The notes under the pieces are model-generated. The model was not told the DNA's origin, did no database searches, and was given only the letters and a program-made list of their open reading frames with translations. Made by a program: the position numbers and the translations under genes. DNA of 64,000 nucleotides, taken from contig NZ_QOKV01000003.1 in NCBI RefSeq assembly GCF_008365405.1, positions 1 through 64,000 of the forward strand, given 5' to 3'. The DNA comes from Azospirillum brasilense. GTDB taxonomy: Bacteria > Pseudomonadota > Alphaproteobacteria > Azospirillales > Azospirillaceae. Numbering within the stretch: the stretch's first letter is position 1; each line of letters opens with the position of its first letter. Positions 27,886-36,549 of the stretch are shown here, one piece after another.

Positions 27886-28923
27886 ATGAAGTCGATGAAG
27901 GCGCTGTTCGCCGGTCTGGCGCTGGCCGCCATGGTTCTGCCGGGCGTCGTCGCCAGCAGCGCGGCGGCGGCGGACTACAAGGCCGAGTACAAGCTGTCCA
28001 CCGTGCTGGGCAAGCCGTTCCCCTGGGGCATCGGCGGCGACCGCTGGGCCGAGCTGGTCAAGGAGAAGACCAACGGGCGCATCAATGTGAAGATGTATCC
28101 CGGCTCCGCCCTGGTGAACGGCGACCAGACCAAGGAATTCACCGCGCTGCGCCAGGGCGTGATCGACATGGCGGTGGGCTCGACCATCAACTGGTCGCCG
28201 CAGGTGAAGGAGCTGAACCTCTTCTCGCTGCCCTTCCTGATGCCCGACCACAAGGCGATGGACGCGCTGACCCAGGGGCCGGTCGGCAAGCAGCTGTTCG
28301 ACCTGCTCGCCACCAAGGACGTGGTGCCGCTGGCCTGGGGCGAGAACGGCTTCCGCGAGGTCTCCAACTCCAAGCACGCCATCCGCAAGCCGGAAGACTT
28401 GAAGGGCCTGAAGATCCGCGTCGTCGGCTCGCCGCTCTACCTCGACACCTTCACCGCGCTCGGCGCCAACCCGACGCAGATGAGCTGGGCCGACGCGCAG
28501 CCGGCCCTGTCCACCGGCGCCGTCGACGGGCAGGAGAACCCGGTCGGCGTGTTCGTCGCCGGCAAGCTGCCGACGCTCGGCCAGAAGCACCTGACCCTGT
28601 GGGGCTACGTCGCCGACCCGCTGATCTTCGTGGTCAACAAGGAGGTCTGGAACAGCTGGTCGAAGGAAGACCAGGAGGCGGTGCGCGCCGCCGCCGTCCA
28701 GGCCGCCGCCGAGGAGGTCGCCATCGCCCGCAAGGGCATCACCGCCCAGGACGACAGCCTGCTGAAGGACATCGCCGCCCAGGGCGTGGAGGTCGTGCAG
28801 CTCACCCCCGAGCAGCAGAAGGCCTTCCAGAAGGCCACCCAGGCCGTCTACGACAAGTGGGCCAAGACCATCGGCCCCGATCTCGTGAAGGCCGCCGAGA
28901 CCTCCGTCGCCAACCGGAAGTAA
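27886..28923 (+). CDS. dctP: TRAP transporter solute-binding protein, DctP type
   Basis: A 345-residue periplasmic binding protein. A signal peptide ends near SSAAAA. Family marks include STVLGKPFPWGIGGDRWAELV, MYPGSALVNGDQTKEFTALRQG, LKIRVVGSPLYLDTFTALGANP and DAQPALSTGAVDGQENPVG. The conserved arginine in KIRV and the QENP motif fit carboxylate binding. The ATG at 27886 has GGGAGGAAA seven bases upstream. It is followed by the small and large membrane subunits, separated by a hairpin. The ligand is probably an organic acid, but which one is not visible. Confidence 0.93.
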   Translation: MKSMKALFAGLALAAMVLPGVVASSAAAADYKAEYKLSTVLGKPFPWGIGGDRWAELVKEKTNGRINVKMYPGSALVNGDQTKEFTALRQGVIDMAVGSTINWSPQVKELNLFSLPFLMPDHKAMDALTQGPVGKQLFDLLATKDVVPLAWGENGFREVSNSKHAIRKPEDLKGLKIRVVGSPLYLDTFTALGANPTQMSWADAQPALSTGAVDGQENPVGVFVAGKLPTLGQKHLTLWGYVADPLIFVVNKEVWNSWSKEDQEAVRAAAVQAAAEEVAIARKGITAQDDSLLKDIAAQGVEVVQLTPEQQKAFQKATQAVYDKWAKTIGPDLVKAAETSVANRK

Positions 28924-28943
28924 GCCTGCAGCCTGCCCAAGTC

Positions 28944-28986
28944 ATTGCCCCCATCCTGATCCGCGAGGGGAGAGGGTGGGGGCAAT
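28944..28986 (+). repeat. Hairpin between dctP and dctQ
   Basis: ATTGCCCCCATCCT (28944-28957) pairs with AGGGTGGGGGCAAT (28973-28986), 14 bp with one G-T pair and a 15-base loop. It resembles half of the window's BIME-like repeat. It has no T tail, so it may protect the dctP message or reduce read-through and not fully terminate. Confidence 0.65.
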
Positions 28987-29010
28987 CGATTCCCACTTCG
29001 AGATTTTCCG

Positions 29011-29520
29011 ATGAACAACGATCTGCTGGAAGCCGGCATGGCGACGGAGCAGCCCAAGACGCGGGTGCCGGTGACGCTGGAGCGTTCGCTGGCCGCCCTG
29101 TCCATGGCCGCCCTGTGCCTCGTCACCTTCGCCAACGTCGTGACGCGCTACCTGACCGACGTGTCCCTGGCCTTCACCGAGGAATATTCGATCTTCCTGC
29201 TGGTGGTCATGACGCTGTTCGGTTCCGCCGTCGCCGTCGCCGCCGACCGGCACATCCGCATCACCTTTATCGCCGAGAAATTGCCGCCAGCCCTGCGCCG
29301 GGTAACGGAGCTGGTGGCCTGGACGGCGGCTCTGGCGATGTTCGGCCTGCTCGTCTGGTACGGCGGGCGCCTGACCTACGACCAGTGGCGGTTCGAGGAA
29401 ACCTCGCCCGGCCTGGGCAACCCGCAGTGGCTCTATACGGTCTGGCTTCCGCTGCTGTCGGCGGTCGTCGCCCTGCGCGTGATCGGGCGCCTGATCCGCA
29501 CGGCGAAGGGAACGGCTTGA
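29011..29520 (+). CDS. dctQ: TRAP transporter small permease subunit, DctQ type
   Basis: A 169-residue membrane protein with four helices. The loop VVTRYLTDVSLAFTEEYSIFLLVVM and the later DRHIRITFIAEKLP match DctQ. It bridges the binding protein and the large permease in the sodium-driven TRAP system. The gene sits between dctP (87 bases upstream) and dctM (stop and ATG overlap), in the canonical order. Confidence 0.9.
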   Translation: MNNDLLEAGMATEQPKTRVPVTLERSLAALSMAALCLVTFANVVTRYLTDVSLAFTEEYSIFLLVVMTLFGSAVAVAADRHIRITFIAEKLPPALRRVTELVAWTAALAMFGLLVWYGGRLTYDQWRFEETSPGLGNPQWLYTVWLPLLSAVVALRVIGRLIRTAKGTA

Positions 29521-30803
29521 TGGCGTTGACAATTCTGTTCGGCGGCTTCCTGCTGCTTCTGGTGATCGGCGCGCCGCTGGCGGTGGCCCTGGGGCTGGCG
29601 GGGTCGCTGGCGATCCTGGACGCGCAGCTCGGCATCCTGTCGGTTCCGACCAACGTCTATGCCGGCATCGCCAAATACCCGCTGCTGGCCATCCCGGTCT
29701 TCATCCTGGCTGGGCTGATCTTCGAGCGGGCGGGCGTGGCCAAGCAGCTCGTCACCTTCGCGTCCTCCATCGTCGGGGCGAAGAACGGCGGGCTGGCGGT
29801 GGTGGCGATCCTGGTCTGCATGGTCATGGGCGGCATCTCCGGTTCCGGCCCCGCCGACGCGGCGGCGGTCGCCACGGTGATGATCCCGTCCATGCACAAG
29901 GCCGGCTATCCGAAGGCCTTCTCGGCCAGCGTGATCGCGGCGGCGGCGGCGACGGCCATCCTGATCCCGCCTTCGGTCGCCTTCATCATCTACAGCGTCC
30001 TGGTGCCCCAAGCGTCGGTGCCGGCGCTGTTCGCGGCGGGGATGGTTCCCGGCATCCTGGCCGGCCTGTCGCTGCTGGCGCCGACGATCTGGCTGTCGCG
30101 CAAGCACGGCTTCGGCCTAAAGGACGCCGGGCCGCGCCCGCCCTTCTGGCGCAGCCTGCGGCAGGCGATCTGGGGGCTGCTGGCCCCGGTGATCATCCTG
30201 GGCGGCCTGCGCACCGGCGCCTTCACCCCGACCGAGGCGGCGGTGGTCGCCGTCTTCTACGGTCTGGCCGTCGGCGTCTTCGTCTACCGCAGCCTGACCT
30301 GGCGCGAGCTGTACGAGGTGCTGGCCGAGGCGGCGGAGATGTCCGCCGTGGTTCTGCTCATCATCGCGCTGTCCAGCGTCTTCGCCTGGGCGGGCAGCAC
30401 GATGGGCGCCTTCGACCGGGTGGCCGCCCTGGCGATCGAGGGGGTGGGCAGCGAGGTCCTCGTCCTGCTGCTGCTGAACGTGGCGCTGCTGGCGCTGGGG
30501 ATGGTGCTGGACGCGGTGTCGATCTTCCTGATCCTGCTGCCGCTGCTGACCCCGATCATGACCGCCTTCCACTGGGACCCGGTGTGGTTCGGCGTGATGC
30601 TGACCATGAATCTCGCCATCGGCCAGTTCACCCCGCCCATGGCGGTGAACCTGATGGTGACCACGCGGGTGGCCGGCATCAGCATCGAATCGACGGTGCG
30701 CTGGGTGCTGTGGATGGTCGCCGCGATGCTCTGCGCGCTGGTTCTGGTGACCTTCGTGCCGGAACTGTCGCTCTGGCTGCCGCGGAAGCTCGGTTACCTG
30801 TAG
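29520..30803 (+). CDS. dctM: TRAP transporter large permease subunit, DctM type
   Basis: A 427-residue permease with about twelve helices. It has family features: PVFILAGLIFERAGVAKQLV, MGGISGSGPADAAAVATVMIPSMHKAGY, the ILIPPSVAFIIYSVL hairpin and GQFTPPMAVNLMV. The sodium- and solute-coupling regions lie in these re-entrant hairpins. The ATG overlaps the dctQ stop (TGATG). The stop is 3 bases from the convergent EamA gene with no visible terminator. Confidence 0.93.
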   Translation: MALTILFGGFLLLLVIGAPLAVALGLAGSLAILDAQLGILSVPTNVYAGIAKYPLLAIPVFILAGLIFERAGVAKQLVTFASSIVGAKNGGLAVVAILVCMVMGGISGSGPADAAAVATVMIPSMHKAGYPKAFSASVIAAAAATAILIPPSVAFIIYSVLVPQASVPALFAAGMVPGILAGLSLLAPTIWLSRKHGFGLKDAGPRPPFWRSLRQAIWGLLAPVIILGGLRTGAFTPTEAAVVAVFYGLAVGVFVYRSLTWRELYEVLAEAAEMSAVVLLIIALSSVFAWAGSTMGAFDRVAALAIEGVGSEVLVLLLLNVALLALGMVLDAVSIFLILLPLLTPIMTAFHWDPVWFGVMLTMNLAIGQFTPPMAVNLMVTTRVAGISIESTVRWVLWMVAAMLCALVLVTFVPELSLWLPRKLGYL

Positions 30804-30806
30804 CCC

Positions 30807-31721
30807 TTACGCCTTGGCGCGGCGGGTGGCCAGAAGGATGCCCGCCGCGATCAGGCCGATGCCGGCGGCATGGTAGAGGTGGGGCTGCTCGCCGAGGAAC
30901 AGGATGGCGAGGACGCTTCCGAACACCGGCATCAGATGGATGCACATCCCCGCCGTGTTGGCGCCCACCAGGGCCACGGCGCGGTTGAAGCAGAGATAGG
31001 CGGCGATCGACGGGAACAGTGCCACGTAGGCGACCGCCCCCAGCGCCGTCGGGGTGATCGGCATGGGGTTCCCGCCGACGCTTTCCCAGAGATAGAAGGG
31101 CAGCAGCATCGCCGCGCCGCCCGCGAAGGTGACGGCGATGAAGCTGAGCCCGTGCACCGTCGGGCGGCGGCGCAGCAGGGCGGTGTAGGCGGCGTAGCCG
31201 AGCACCGCCGCCAGCACCCACAAATCCCCGGCGGCGAGCTGAAGCCCAATCAGCACCACCGGGTCGCCCCGCGCGATCAGCGTCAGGGCGCCGGTCAGCG
31301 ACACGGCGATGCCCACCCCCTGCAGCGGGGTCACCCGGTCGCCGAACAGGGCCAGGCTCATCAGCACGATCAGCACCGGCATGGAGGACTGCATCATCAC
31401 CGCGTTCAGCGCCGTGGTGGTGTGCAGACCCACATAGAGGAAAGTGTTGAAGACGGCGATGCCCAGCGCCGACAGCAGCAGGACGACCGGCCATTGGGCG
31501 GCCAGCACCCGTGCGTCGTGCCGCAGGTGCCGCCACGCGAAGGGCAGCACCAGCAGCATCCCCAGCGTCCAGCGCCAGAAGGCCAGCCCGACCGGCGGCA
31601 CCTCGCCCGACACCGCGCGGCCCAGGACGGCGTTGCTGGACCAGAACAGCGGCGGCAACATCATCAGGAGCCACGCCTGATCGAACAGGCGGCGGCGGGC
31701 GGGGGTGGCGTTTTCGCTCAC
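30807..31721 (-). CDS. EamA-family (DMT) transporter
   Basis: A 304-residue membrane protein with ten helices in two EamA repeats. It shows FWSSNAVLGRAVSGEVPPVGLAFWRW near the start and ALFPSIAAYLCFNRAVALVGANTAGM near the end, both typical of RhaT/YdcZ-like exporters. The substrate is not predictable. It is unrelated in detail to the EamA protein at 13281. A short gap of 51 bases separates its start from the end of the RGD-repeat gene, which is in the same direction, so co-transcription is possible. Confidence 0.85.
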   Translation of the reverse strand: MSENATPARRRLFDQAWLLMMLPPLFWSSNAVLGRAVSGEVPPVGLAFWRWTLGMLLVLPFAWRHLRHDARVLAAQWPVVLLLSALGIAVFNTFLYVGLHTTTALNAVMMQSSMPVLIVLMSLALFGDRVTPLQGVGIAVSLTGALTLIARGDPVVLIGLQLAAGDLWVLAAVLGYAAYTALLRRRPTVHGLSFIAVTFAGGAAMLLPFYLWESVGGNPMPITPTALGAVAYVALFPSIAAYLCFNRAVALVGANTAGMCIHLMPVFGSVLAILFLGEQPHLYHAAGIGLIAAGILLATRRAKA

Positions 31722-31773
31722 GGCTGGCGACTCATGGGGCTGGACGTGGACCCGTCAAGGGGCGTTTCGCGGC

Positions 31774-32202
31774 TCAGCCGCGGCGGCGCGGGGAGGCGAA
31801 GGGCGAAAGAGGACCATCGCCACGGGGGCCGTCACCGCGCGGACCATCCGACCGGAAGGTCTCGCTGCGGGAGAAGCCCTCCCGGCGCGGGCGGTCGCCA
31901 CGGGGACCATCGCCACGGGGACCATCACCGCGCGGACCATCACCGCGCGGACCATCACCACGGGGGCCGCGCCCCTCGCCACGGGGACCGTCGCCACGGC
32001 CCTCGCGCGGGGGCTTCGGCGGCTGGCGCATCTCCGCGTCCAGCTCGGCGATGCGCTTCATCAGCGCTTCACGGATCGCCGGGGCCGCGTGGGACTTCAG
32101 GGTGGCGAGCTGCTCCTTCAACTGCTGGAGCTGAAGCTGCTTCTGCTCCCGCGTGCGCTTGATGGCGACGTTGTCGGAATGCTGGCCGTCGAAGGCGCGC
32201 AT
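31774..32202 (-). CDS. Coiled-coil protein with RGDGP repeats
   Basis: A 142-residue protein. Residues 15-60 are a strongly charged coiled coil (KRTREQKQLQLQQLKEQL, then ALMKRIAELDAEMR). Residues 65-130 are tandem RGDGP units interrupted by an Arg/Ser/Phe piece, giving a highly basic, glycine-rich tail of the sort that binds RNA. GAGGA precedes the ATG at 32202. No family is recognised. The RGD triplets are probably not adhesion motifs, because there is no signal peptide. The repeat DNA is prone to copy-number change. Confidence 0.65.
   Translation of the reverse strand: MRAFDGQHSDNVAIKRTREQKQLQLQQLKEQLATLKSHAAPAIREALMKRIAELDAEMRQPPKPPREGRGDGPRGEGRGPRGDGPRGDGPRGDGPRGDGPRGDRPRREGFSRSETFRSDGPRGDGPRGDGPLSPFASPRRRG
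31891..32001 (-). repeat. 15-bp tandem repeat coding for GDGPR
   Basis: On the plus strand, units such as GGACCATCGCCACGG and GGACCATCACCGCGC recur about seven times in phase with the reading frame. A shorter block lies near 31813-31850. The period and phase rule out a CRISPR array. Confidence 0.8.
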
Positions 32203-32371
32203 GAAAAGGTCCTCGTTGCAGAAAATAAGACACCCGCCGTGGCGTCCCAGCGGACGCCCGGTCGGGGAGCGCGGAATATTGGAAAGGCACCGGCGCCAAA
32301 GCAAGCCGGGAGTTTGCTCCGCCTGTGCGATAAAGCGGTTGACGGCGGCGGCCCGGATCACTCCACCCAAA

Positions 32372-33943
32372 TCAATCCGCTGGGGACCGCCGGCTGCGGA
32401 ACAGCGCCGCCGCCTCGTCGAGATAGCGCGACAGGTCGGCGGCGGCTTCCTCCGGCCCGGTGCGCAGCGACCCTTGGACGCGGGCCTCCGCGGCGGCGGC
32501 CGCCAGGGCGGCGGGGTCGGCGGCCAGAGCGGCCAGCCGCTCGACGAAAGCGCCATAGTCGGGGTGGATGAAGTGCCGGCCGACGACGCTGGCGACGTCG
32601 CCGCCGGGAAGCGACAGCGGCACCGCCCCGGCGGCCAGGGCCTCGGCGGCGCTGGCGCCCCCGCCGGTCCGCCGGGGATTCACATAGGCGTCGCAGACCG
32701 CCAGCAGGGCGCCCATGTCCGACACATAGCCCAGGCCGCGCAGCCGTGCTGCGTGGCGTGACGCGGCCAGCCGCCGGGGCAGGGCGACGGCGTGCCCGGC
32801 GAAGACGGCGACGGCGCGCGGCACGCGGTCGAACAGCGCCTCCAGCATGGCGAGGAAGGCGCCGTCCGCCTCCTCGTCCAGACGGTTGCCGACGACGGCG
32901 CAGACGAAGGCGCCCTCATCCAGCCCGAAGGCGGCACGCGCCGCGTCCGTCCGCGCCGCCGCCCCGGCCAGCGAATGCAGGAAACGGAAGGGCCGCCAGG
33001 ACCGGGCCAGCGGCCCCTGGGCGGGGGCGGTACCGCCGCCGAAATCCAGCACGATGTCGGCGAAGGACAGGGTGGCCCCGCTGGTGGTCGGGATGCACAG
33101 GGTGGGGCGCGCCCCGGCCATCAGGTCGGCCACGACGCACGACCCGCCGAGCGACAGCACGGCGTCAGGATCGAGCGCCGCGATGACCTCCAGGAACCAG
33201 GCGATCTTGCCGGGGCTGACGCAGGGCTCGACCGAGGACAGCATCCGGTAGGCCCGTCCGTCCGCCTCGATCCTCTGATCGCCCGAGAAGGCGGGCTCCA
33301 CCGACGCCGCGAAGGAGGGCACGAACAGGCTGTGGACCTCTGTCGGCATGATGTTGGTGTTGAGGATCACCACCTCCCGCCCGCAGCGGTCCTCCAGCAA
33401 GGCGGCGTAGGACAGCAGGTCCCGCGACGGCTGGTGGCGCAGCGACAGGAACTGGTTGGTCACCAGCACGACCCGCCCTGTGTCCCCTCCCCCGGCCCGG
33501 CGGGCGGGCGGGACGATGGTCTGACGGCGGCGGATCTCGTCGAGGATGCGGCGGTAGAAGGGGAACTGCCGCTCCTCGAAGAAGCCGGGACGGCTGGCCG
33601 GGTTCATGCGCATCAAAAAGAGTTGGCGCCCAATGCCGGCGTGGATGTGCAGCAACCCCTCCAGCCCGGATTGCGCGATGTTGCCCTCAACCGCGTCGAG
33701 CAGTTCGTCGTAATAGCGCAGATCGCCCGAGACGGCGGCCATGGCCGACAGCAGCAGGACGGTGTCCGCTCCCCGCGCCAGCCGGGGCAACTCCCGCGCC
33801 GCCCGCGCCCGCTCGGCCCTGTGGCGGTCGAGAAAGGCCGCGCAGAGGGTCTCGATGGCCTTCAGGTCGTGCCCGTTCGTCACGGGACGACGCAATATGG
33901 TGGCGAGGTCGGTGAGGGGGGACGGGGAGGGGGGCTGGTGCAT
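32372..33943 (-). CDS. GT-B-type glycosyltransferase-like protein
   Basis: A 523-residue soluble protein. The N-terminal 130 residues are helical. A central Rossmann-like part (VVLVTNQFLSLRHQPSRDLLSYAALLEDRCG) and a C-terminal part with FVCAVVGNRLDEEADGAF, VFAGH and NPRRTGGGASAAEALAAGAVPLSLP resemble the nucleotide-sugar domain of GT-B enzymes, where the last motif binds the donor. Related proteins glycosylate adhesins or surface polysaccharide. The start at 33943 is chosen to avoid a longer N-terminus without a ribosome site. It stands between the RGD-repeat gene and a tRNA gene. Confidence 0.7.
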   Translation of the reverse strand: MHQPPSPSPLTDLATILRRPVTNGHDLKAIETLCAAFLDRHRAERARAARELPRLARGADTVLLLSAMAAVSGDLRYYDELLDAVEGNIAQSGLEGLLHIHAGIGRQLFLMRMNPASRPGFFEERQFPFYRRILDEIRRRQTIVPPARRAGGGDTGRVVLVTNQFLSLRHQPSRDLLSYAALLEDRCGREVVILNTNIMPTEVHSLFVPSFAASVEPAFSGDQRIEADGRAYRMLSSVEPCVSPGKIAWFLEVIAALDPDAVLSLGGSCVVADLMAGARPTLCIPTTSGATLSFADIVLDFGGGTAPAQGPLARSWRPFRFLHSLAGAAARTDAARAAFGLDEGAFVCAVVGNRLDEEADGAFLAMLEALFDRVPRAVAVFAGHAVALPRRLAASRHAARLRGLGYVSDMGALLAVCDAYVNPRRTGGGASAAEALAAGAVPLSLPGGDVASVVGRHFIHPDYGAFVERLAALAADPAALAAAAAEARVQGSLRTGPEEAAADLSRYLDEAAALFRSRRSPAD

Positions 33944-34025
33944 CGGCCTTGTCGGGAAAAGGGCGCGATGAGTATTGCCACACATGGAAAGGCCCCGGAA
34001 GGCGTTACCTTCCAGGGCCTTAGAG

Positions 34026-34100
<75 letters not shown>

Positions 34101-34181
34101 GCCGACGTCGGTGCGTCGTGGGCGCGGAAATTAACCGGGGGGGCGGACCGGCGCAAGCGCTTTTTTGGGAGATGGATAAAA

Positions 34182-36110
34182 TTATCCTTTCTGGCGGATG
34201 ACGTCCAAAAAGGGGTCGGCATAACGCTCCAGCTTGCGGGCGCCGACGCCGGGCAGGCGGGCGAAGGCGGCGCGGTCCATCGGGCGCGTCGCGACCATCT
34301 CCAGCAGCGTGCTGTCGTGGAAGATCACGTAGGGCGGCACACCCTGCGCGCGGGCCAGCTCGGTGCGGCAGTCCTTCAGCGCGTGCCACAGCGCGTCGTC
34401 GGCCGGCGACAGGGCACCGCGCGCACCCGCCCGCGACACGCCCTCTCCTGACAAGCCGCTGGAGGAGGAGGAGCCGCCGCGGGAGACGTGGCGGCGCAGC
34501 GCGTCGTGGACGCCGCGGCGCTTCTCGACGACGGGGTCCTTGCGCAGCTTCACTGTCTGCTGGCCCTTGATGACCGGGATGCCGGCGTCGGTCAGGCGGA
34601 AGCCGCCATAACCCTCCAGATCGACCGTGAGATAGCCGGCGGCGACAAGCTGGCGGTAGACCGACTGCCATTCCGCCTTCGACAGCTCCTTGCCGCAGCC
34701 GAAGGTCTTCAGCGCGTCGTGAGCCTGCTGCGCCACCTTCTCCGTCGCGTTGCCGAGCAGCACGTCGATCAGGTGCCCGGCGCCGTAGCGCTGGCCGGTG
34801 CGGTAGACCGCGGACAGGGCCTTCTGCGCGGCGACGGTGCCGTCCCAGGTTTCGACCGGCTCCAGGCAGGTGTCGCAATTGCCGCAGGGCGCTTCCAGCG
34901 TCTCGCCGAAATAGTTCAGCAGCACTTTGCGGCGGCAGGCCGAGGTCTCGCAGAAGCCGAGCAGCGCCTCCAGCTTGGAGCGCTCGACGCGGCGGTGGGA
35001 ATCGCCGGCCTCCGACTGCTCCAGCATCTGGCGCAGGCCCACCACGTCGGCCATGCCGTAGCTCATCCAGGCGTCGGCGGGCAGGCCGTCGCGCCCGGCG
35101 CGGCCGGTCTCCTGGTAATAGGCTTCCAGGCTCTTGGGCGGGTCGAGGTGGCAGACGAAGCGCACGTTCGGCTTGTCGATGCCCATGCCGAAGGCCACCG
35201 TCGCCACCATGACGATGCCCTCGCCCTTGATGAACAGGTCCTGGTTCGCTTCGCGAACCTCCGACGGCAGCCCGGCGTGGTAGGGAAGCGCCTCCCGCCC
35301 CTGCTGGTTCAGCCAGTTGGCGGTGTCCTCCACCTTCGCCCGCGACATGCAATAGATGATGCCGGCGTCCTCGGGGTGGTTCTCCCGCAGGAAGGCCAGC
35401 ATCTGCTGACGCTCGCTCTTCTTCGGGACGACGCGGTAGGTGATGTTGGGCCGGTCGAAGCTGGACAGGAAGACGCGGGCCTCGGTCAGCCCCAGCTTGT
35501 CCTTGATCTCGGCGCGGGTCTGCGCGTCCGCCGTGGCGGTCAGCGCGACGCGCGGCACGGTCGGGTGCCGCTCGTGCAGGATGGAGAGCTGGAGATACTC
35601 GGGCCGGAAATCATGGCCCCACTGGCTGACGCAATGCGCCTCGTCCAGCGCGAAGAGGGCGAGTTTGGTGCGGTCCAGCAGATCGAGGAAGCGCGGGGTG
35701 ACCAGACGTTCCGGCGCCACATAGACGAGGTCGATCTCGCCGCGGACCATGGCCCGCTCCACCTCGCGCGCCTCGGCGGCGTCGAGGGAGGAGTTGAGGA
35801 AGGCCGCCCGCACGCCCAACTCGCGCAGCGCCGTCACCTGGTCCCGCATCAGCGCGATCAGCGGCGAAACCACCACCGTCACGCCGTCGCGCACCAGCGC
35901 GGGCACCTGGTAGCACAGCGACTTGCCGCCGCCCGTGGGCATGAGGACGAGCGCGTCGCCGCCACGGATGACGTGGGCGATGATGTCGGCCTGCTGCCCG
36001 CGGAAGGCGGAATAGCCGAAGACCGACGCCAGCACCTCCAGGGCGGGGTTGCCGTCAGGGTCCTGGGCCGCCTCCGCCGGATGGGCCTTGAAATTGAAGA
36101 GCGAGTCCAC
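34182..36110 (-). CDS. recQ: ATP-dependent DNA helicase RecQ
   Basis: A 642-residue helicase. It has motif 0 FGYSAFRGQQADII, Walker A MPTGGGKS, DEAH in FALDEAHCVSQWGHDFRPEY, and motif VI GRAGRDG. The zinc site follows as CETSACRRK with CGNCDTC. A winged-helix domain and a C-terminal HRDC domain (about 555-640, ending ARLPGVGARKLERYADPFLDVI) complete the full RecQ architecture. A Ser-rich spacer (SRGGSSSSSGLSGEG) joins the last two. It unwinds DNA in RecF-type recombination. The start at 36110 gives a normal N-terminus. Confidence 0.96.
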   Translation of the reverse strand: MDSLFNFKAHPAEAAQDPDGNPALEVLASVFGYSAFRGQQADIIAHVIRGGDALVLMPTGGGKSLCYQVPALVRDGVTVVVSPLIALMRDQVTALRELGVRAAFLNSSLDAAEAREVERAMVRGEIDLVYVAPERLVTPRFLDLLDRTKLALFALDEAHCVSQWGHDFRPEYLQLSILHERHPTVPRVALTATADAQTRAEIKDKLGLTEARVFLSSFDRPNITYRVVPKKSERQQMLAFLRENHPEDAGIIYCMSRAKVEDTANWLNQQGREALPYHAGLPSEVREANQDLFIKGEGIVMVATVAFGMGIDKPNVRFVCHLDPPKSLEAYYQETGRAGRDGLPADAWMSYGMADVVGLRQMLEQSEAGDSHRRVERSKLEALLGFCETSACRRKVLLNYFGETLEAPCGNCDTCLEPVETWDGTVAAQKALSAVYRTGQRYGAGHLIDVLLGNATEKVAQQAHDALKTFGCGKELSKAEWQSVYRQLVAAGYLTVDLEGYGGFRLTDAGIPVIKGQQTVKLRKDPVVEKRRGVHDALRRHVSRGGSSSSSGLSGEGVSRAGARGALSPADDALWHALKDCRTELARAQGVPPYVIFHDSTLLEMVATRPMDRAAFARLPGVGARKLERYADPFLDVIRQKG

Positions 36111-36150
36111 GCCGATGCGGTTCAGATGCGGGTCCGTTTTTGGACGATTT

Positions 36151-36198
36151 AGAATCTGGTGTTCGGGTCAGAATCTGGTGGTCGGGATGCGATCCCGA
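36151..36198. promoter_or_regulatory. 19-bp direct repeat and dyad upstream of recQ
   Basis: AGAATCTGGTGTTCGGG (36151-36167) recurs with one change at 36170-36186, a 19-base period. TCGGGAT (36182-36188) and ATCCCGA (36192-36198) then form a dyad. They lie 40-90 bases upstream of recQ on its far side and could bind a regulator. Function is inferred. Confidence 0.4.
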
Positions 36199-36336
36199 AC
36201 GAGACGGCTATGATGTGGCACAGATCGCCCGATTCGTGAAGACGCAATCCGGAAAGAGCCTGGGGACAAGGGTGGCGCATCGCGCGATGCGGGAAAACTG
36301 TGGCGCGAATGCATCCAATCGCGTGTAAGGTGAAAG

Positions 36337-36365
36337 CGGCGGGTGGAATTGGCCACCCGCCGTTT
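36337..36365 (+). terminator. Strong hairpin upstream of the 24-aa gene
   Basis: CGGCGGGTGG (36337-36346) pairs perfectly with CCACCCGCCG (36353-36362) around a 6-base loop, followed by TTT. It could end a transcript from upstream or, being 20 bases before a strong ribosome site, form part of a leader. Confidence 0.5.
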
Positions 36366-36382
36366 CGAAAGGAGAAAGAGGC

Positions 36383-36457
36383 ATGCCAAAAATGCCCTTT
36401 TTCCTGGTGCTCCAGTGGCGGCGATGGCGGATCGAAATCCGCACCACCGTTGACTAA
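36383..36457 (+). CDS. Candidate small protein, 24 aa
   Basis: A 24-codon frame starts with ATG eight bases after AAAGGAG, one of the best ribosome sites in the window. The peptide has a hydrophobic start (MPKMPFFLVLQW) and a charged, Trp/Arg-rich second half (RRWRIEIRTTVD), so it could associate with membranes or RNA. It lies in a 439-base stretch between recQ and the Nudix gene that holds no other convincing gene. Nothing is known of its function, and the frame could still be chance. Confidence 0.4.
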   Translation: MPKMPFFLVLQWRRWRIEIRTTVD

Positions 36458-36549
36458 GCACTAGGAGCGTGCCGGTGGGTGTTCGCAGCACCTGCCGGCC
36501 ACTCCCGACAAGGTAGCGCAATTCCCCGGCGTTGCAAATCCCCAACCGG

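Noticed and set aside
36140-36328. A 62-codon plus-strand frame upstream of the 24-aa gene
   Set aside because: It has no ribosome site, overlaps the direct repeats and dyad, and its composition is not protein-like.
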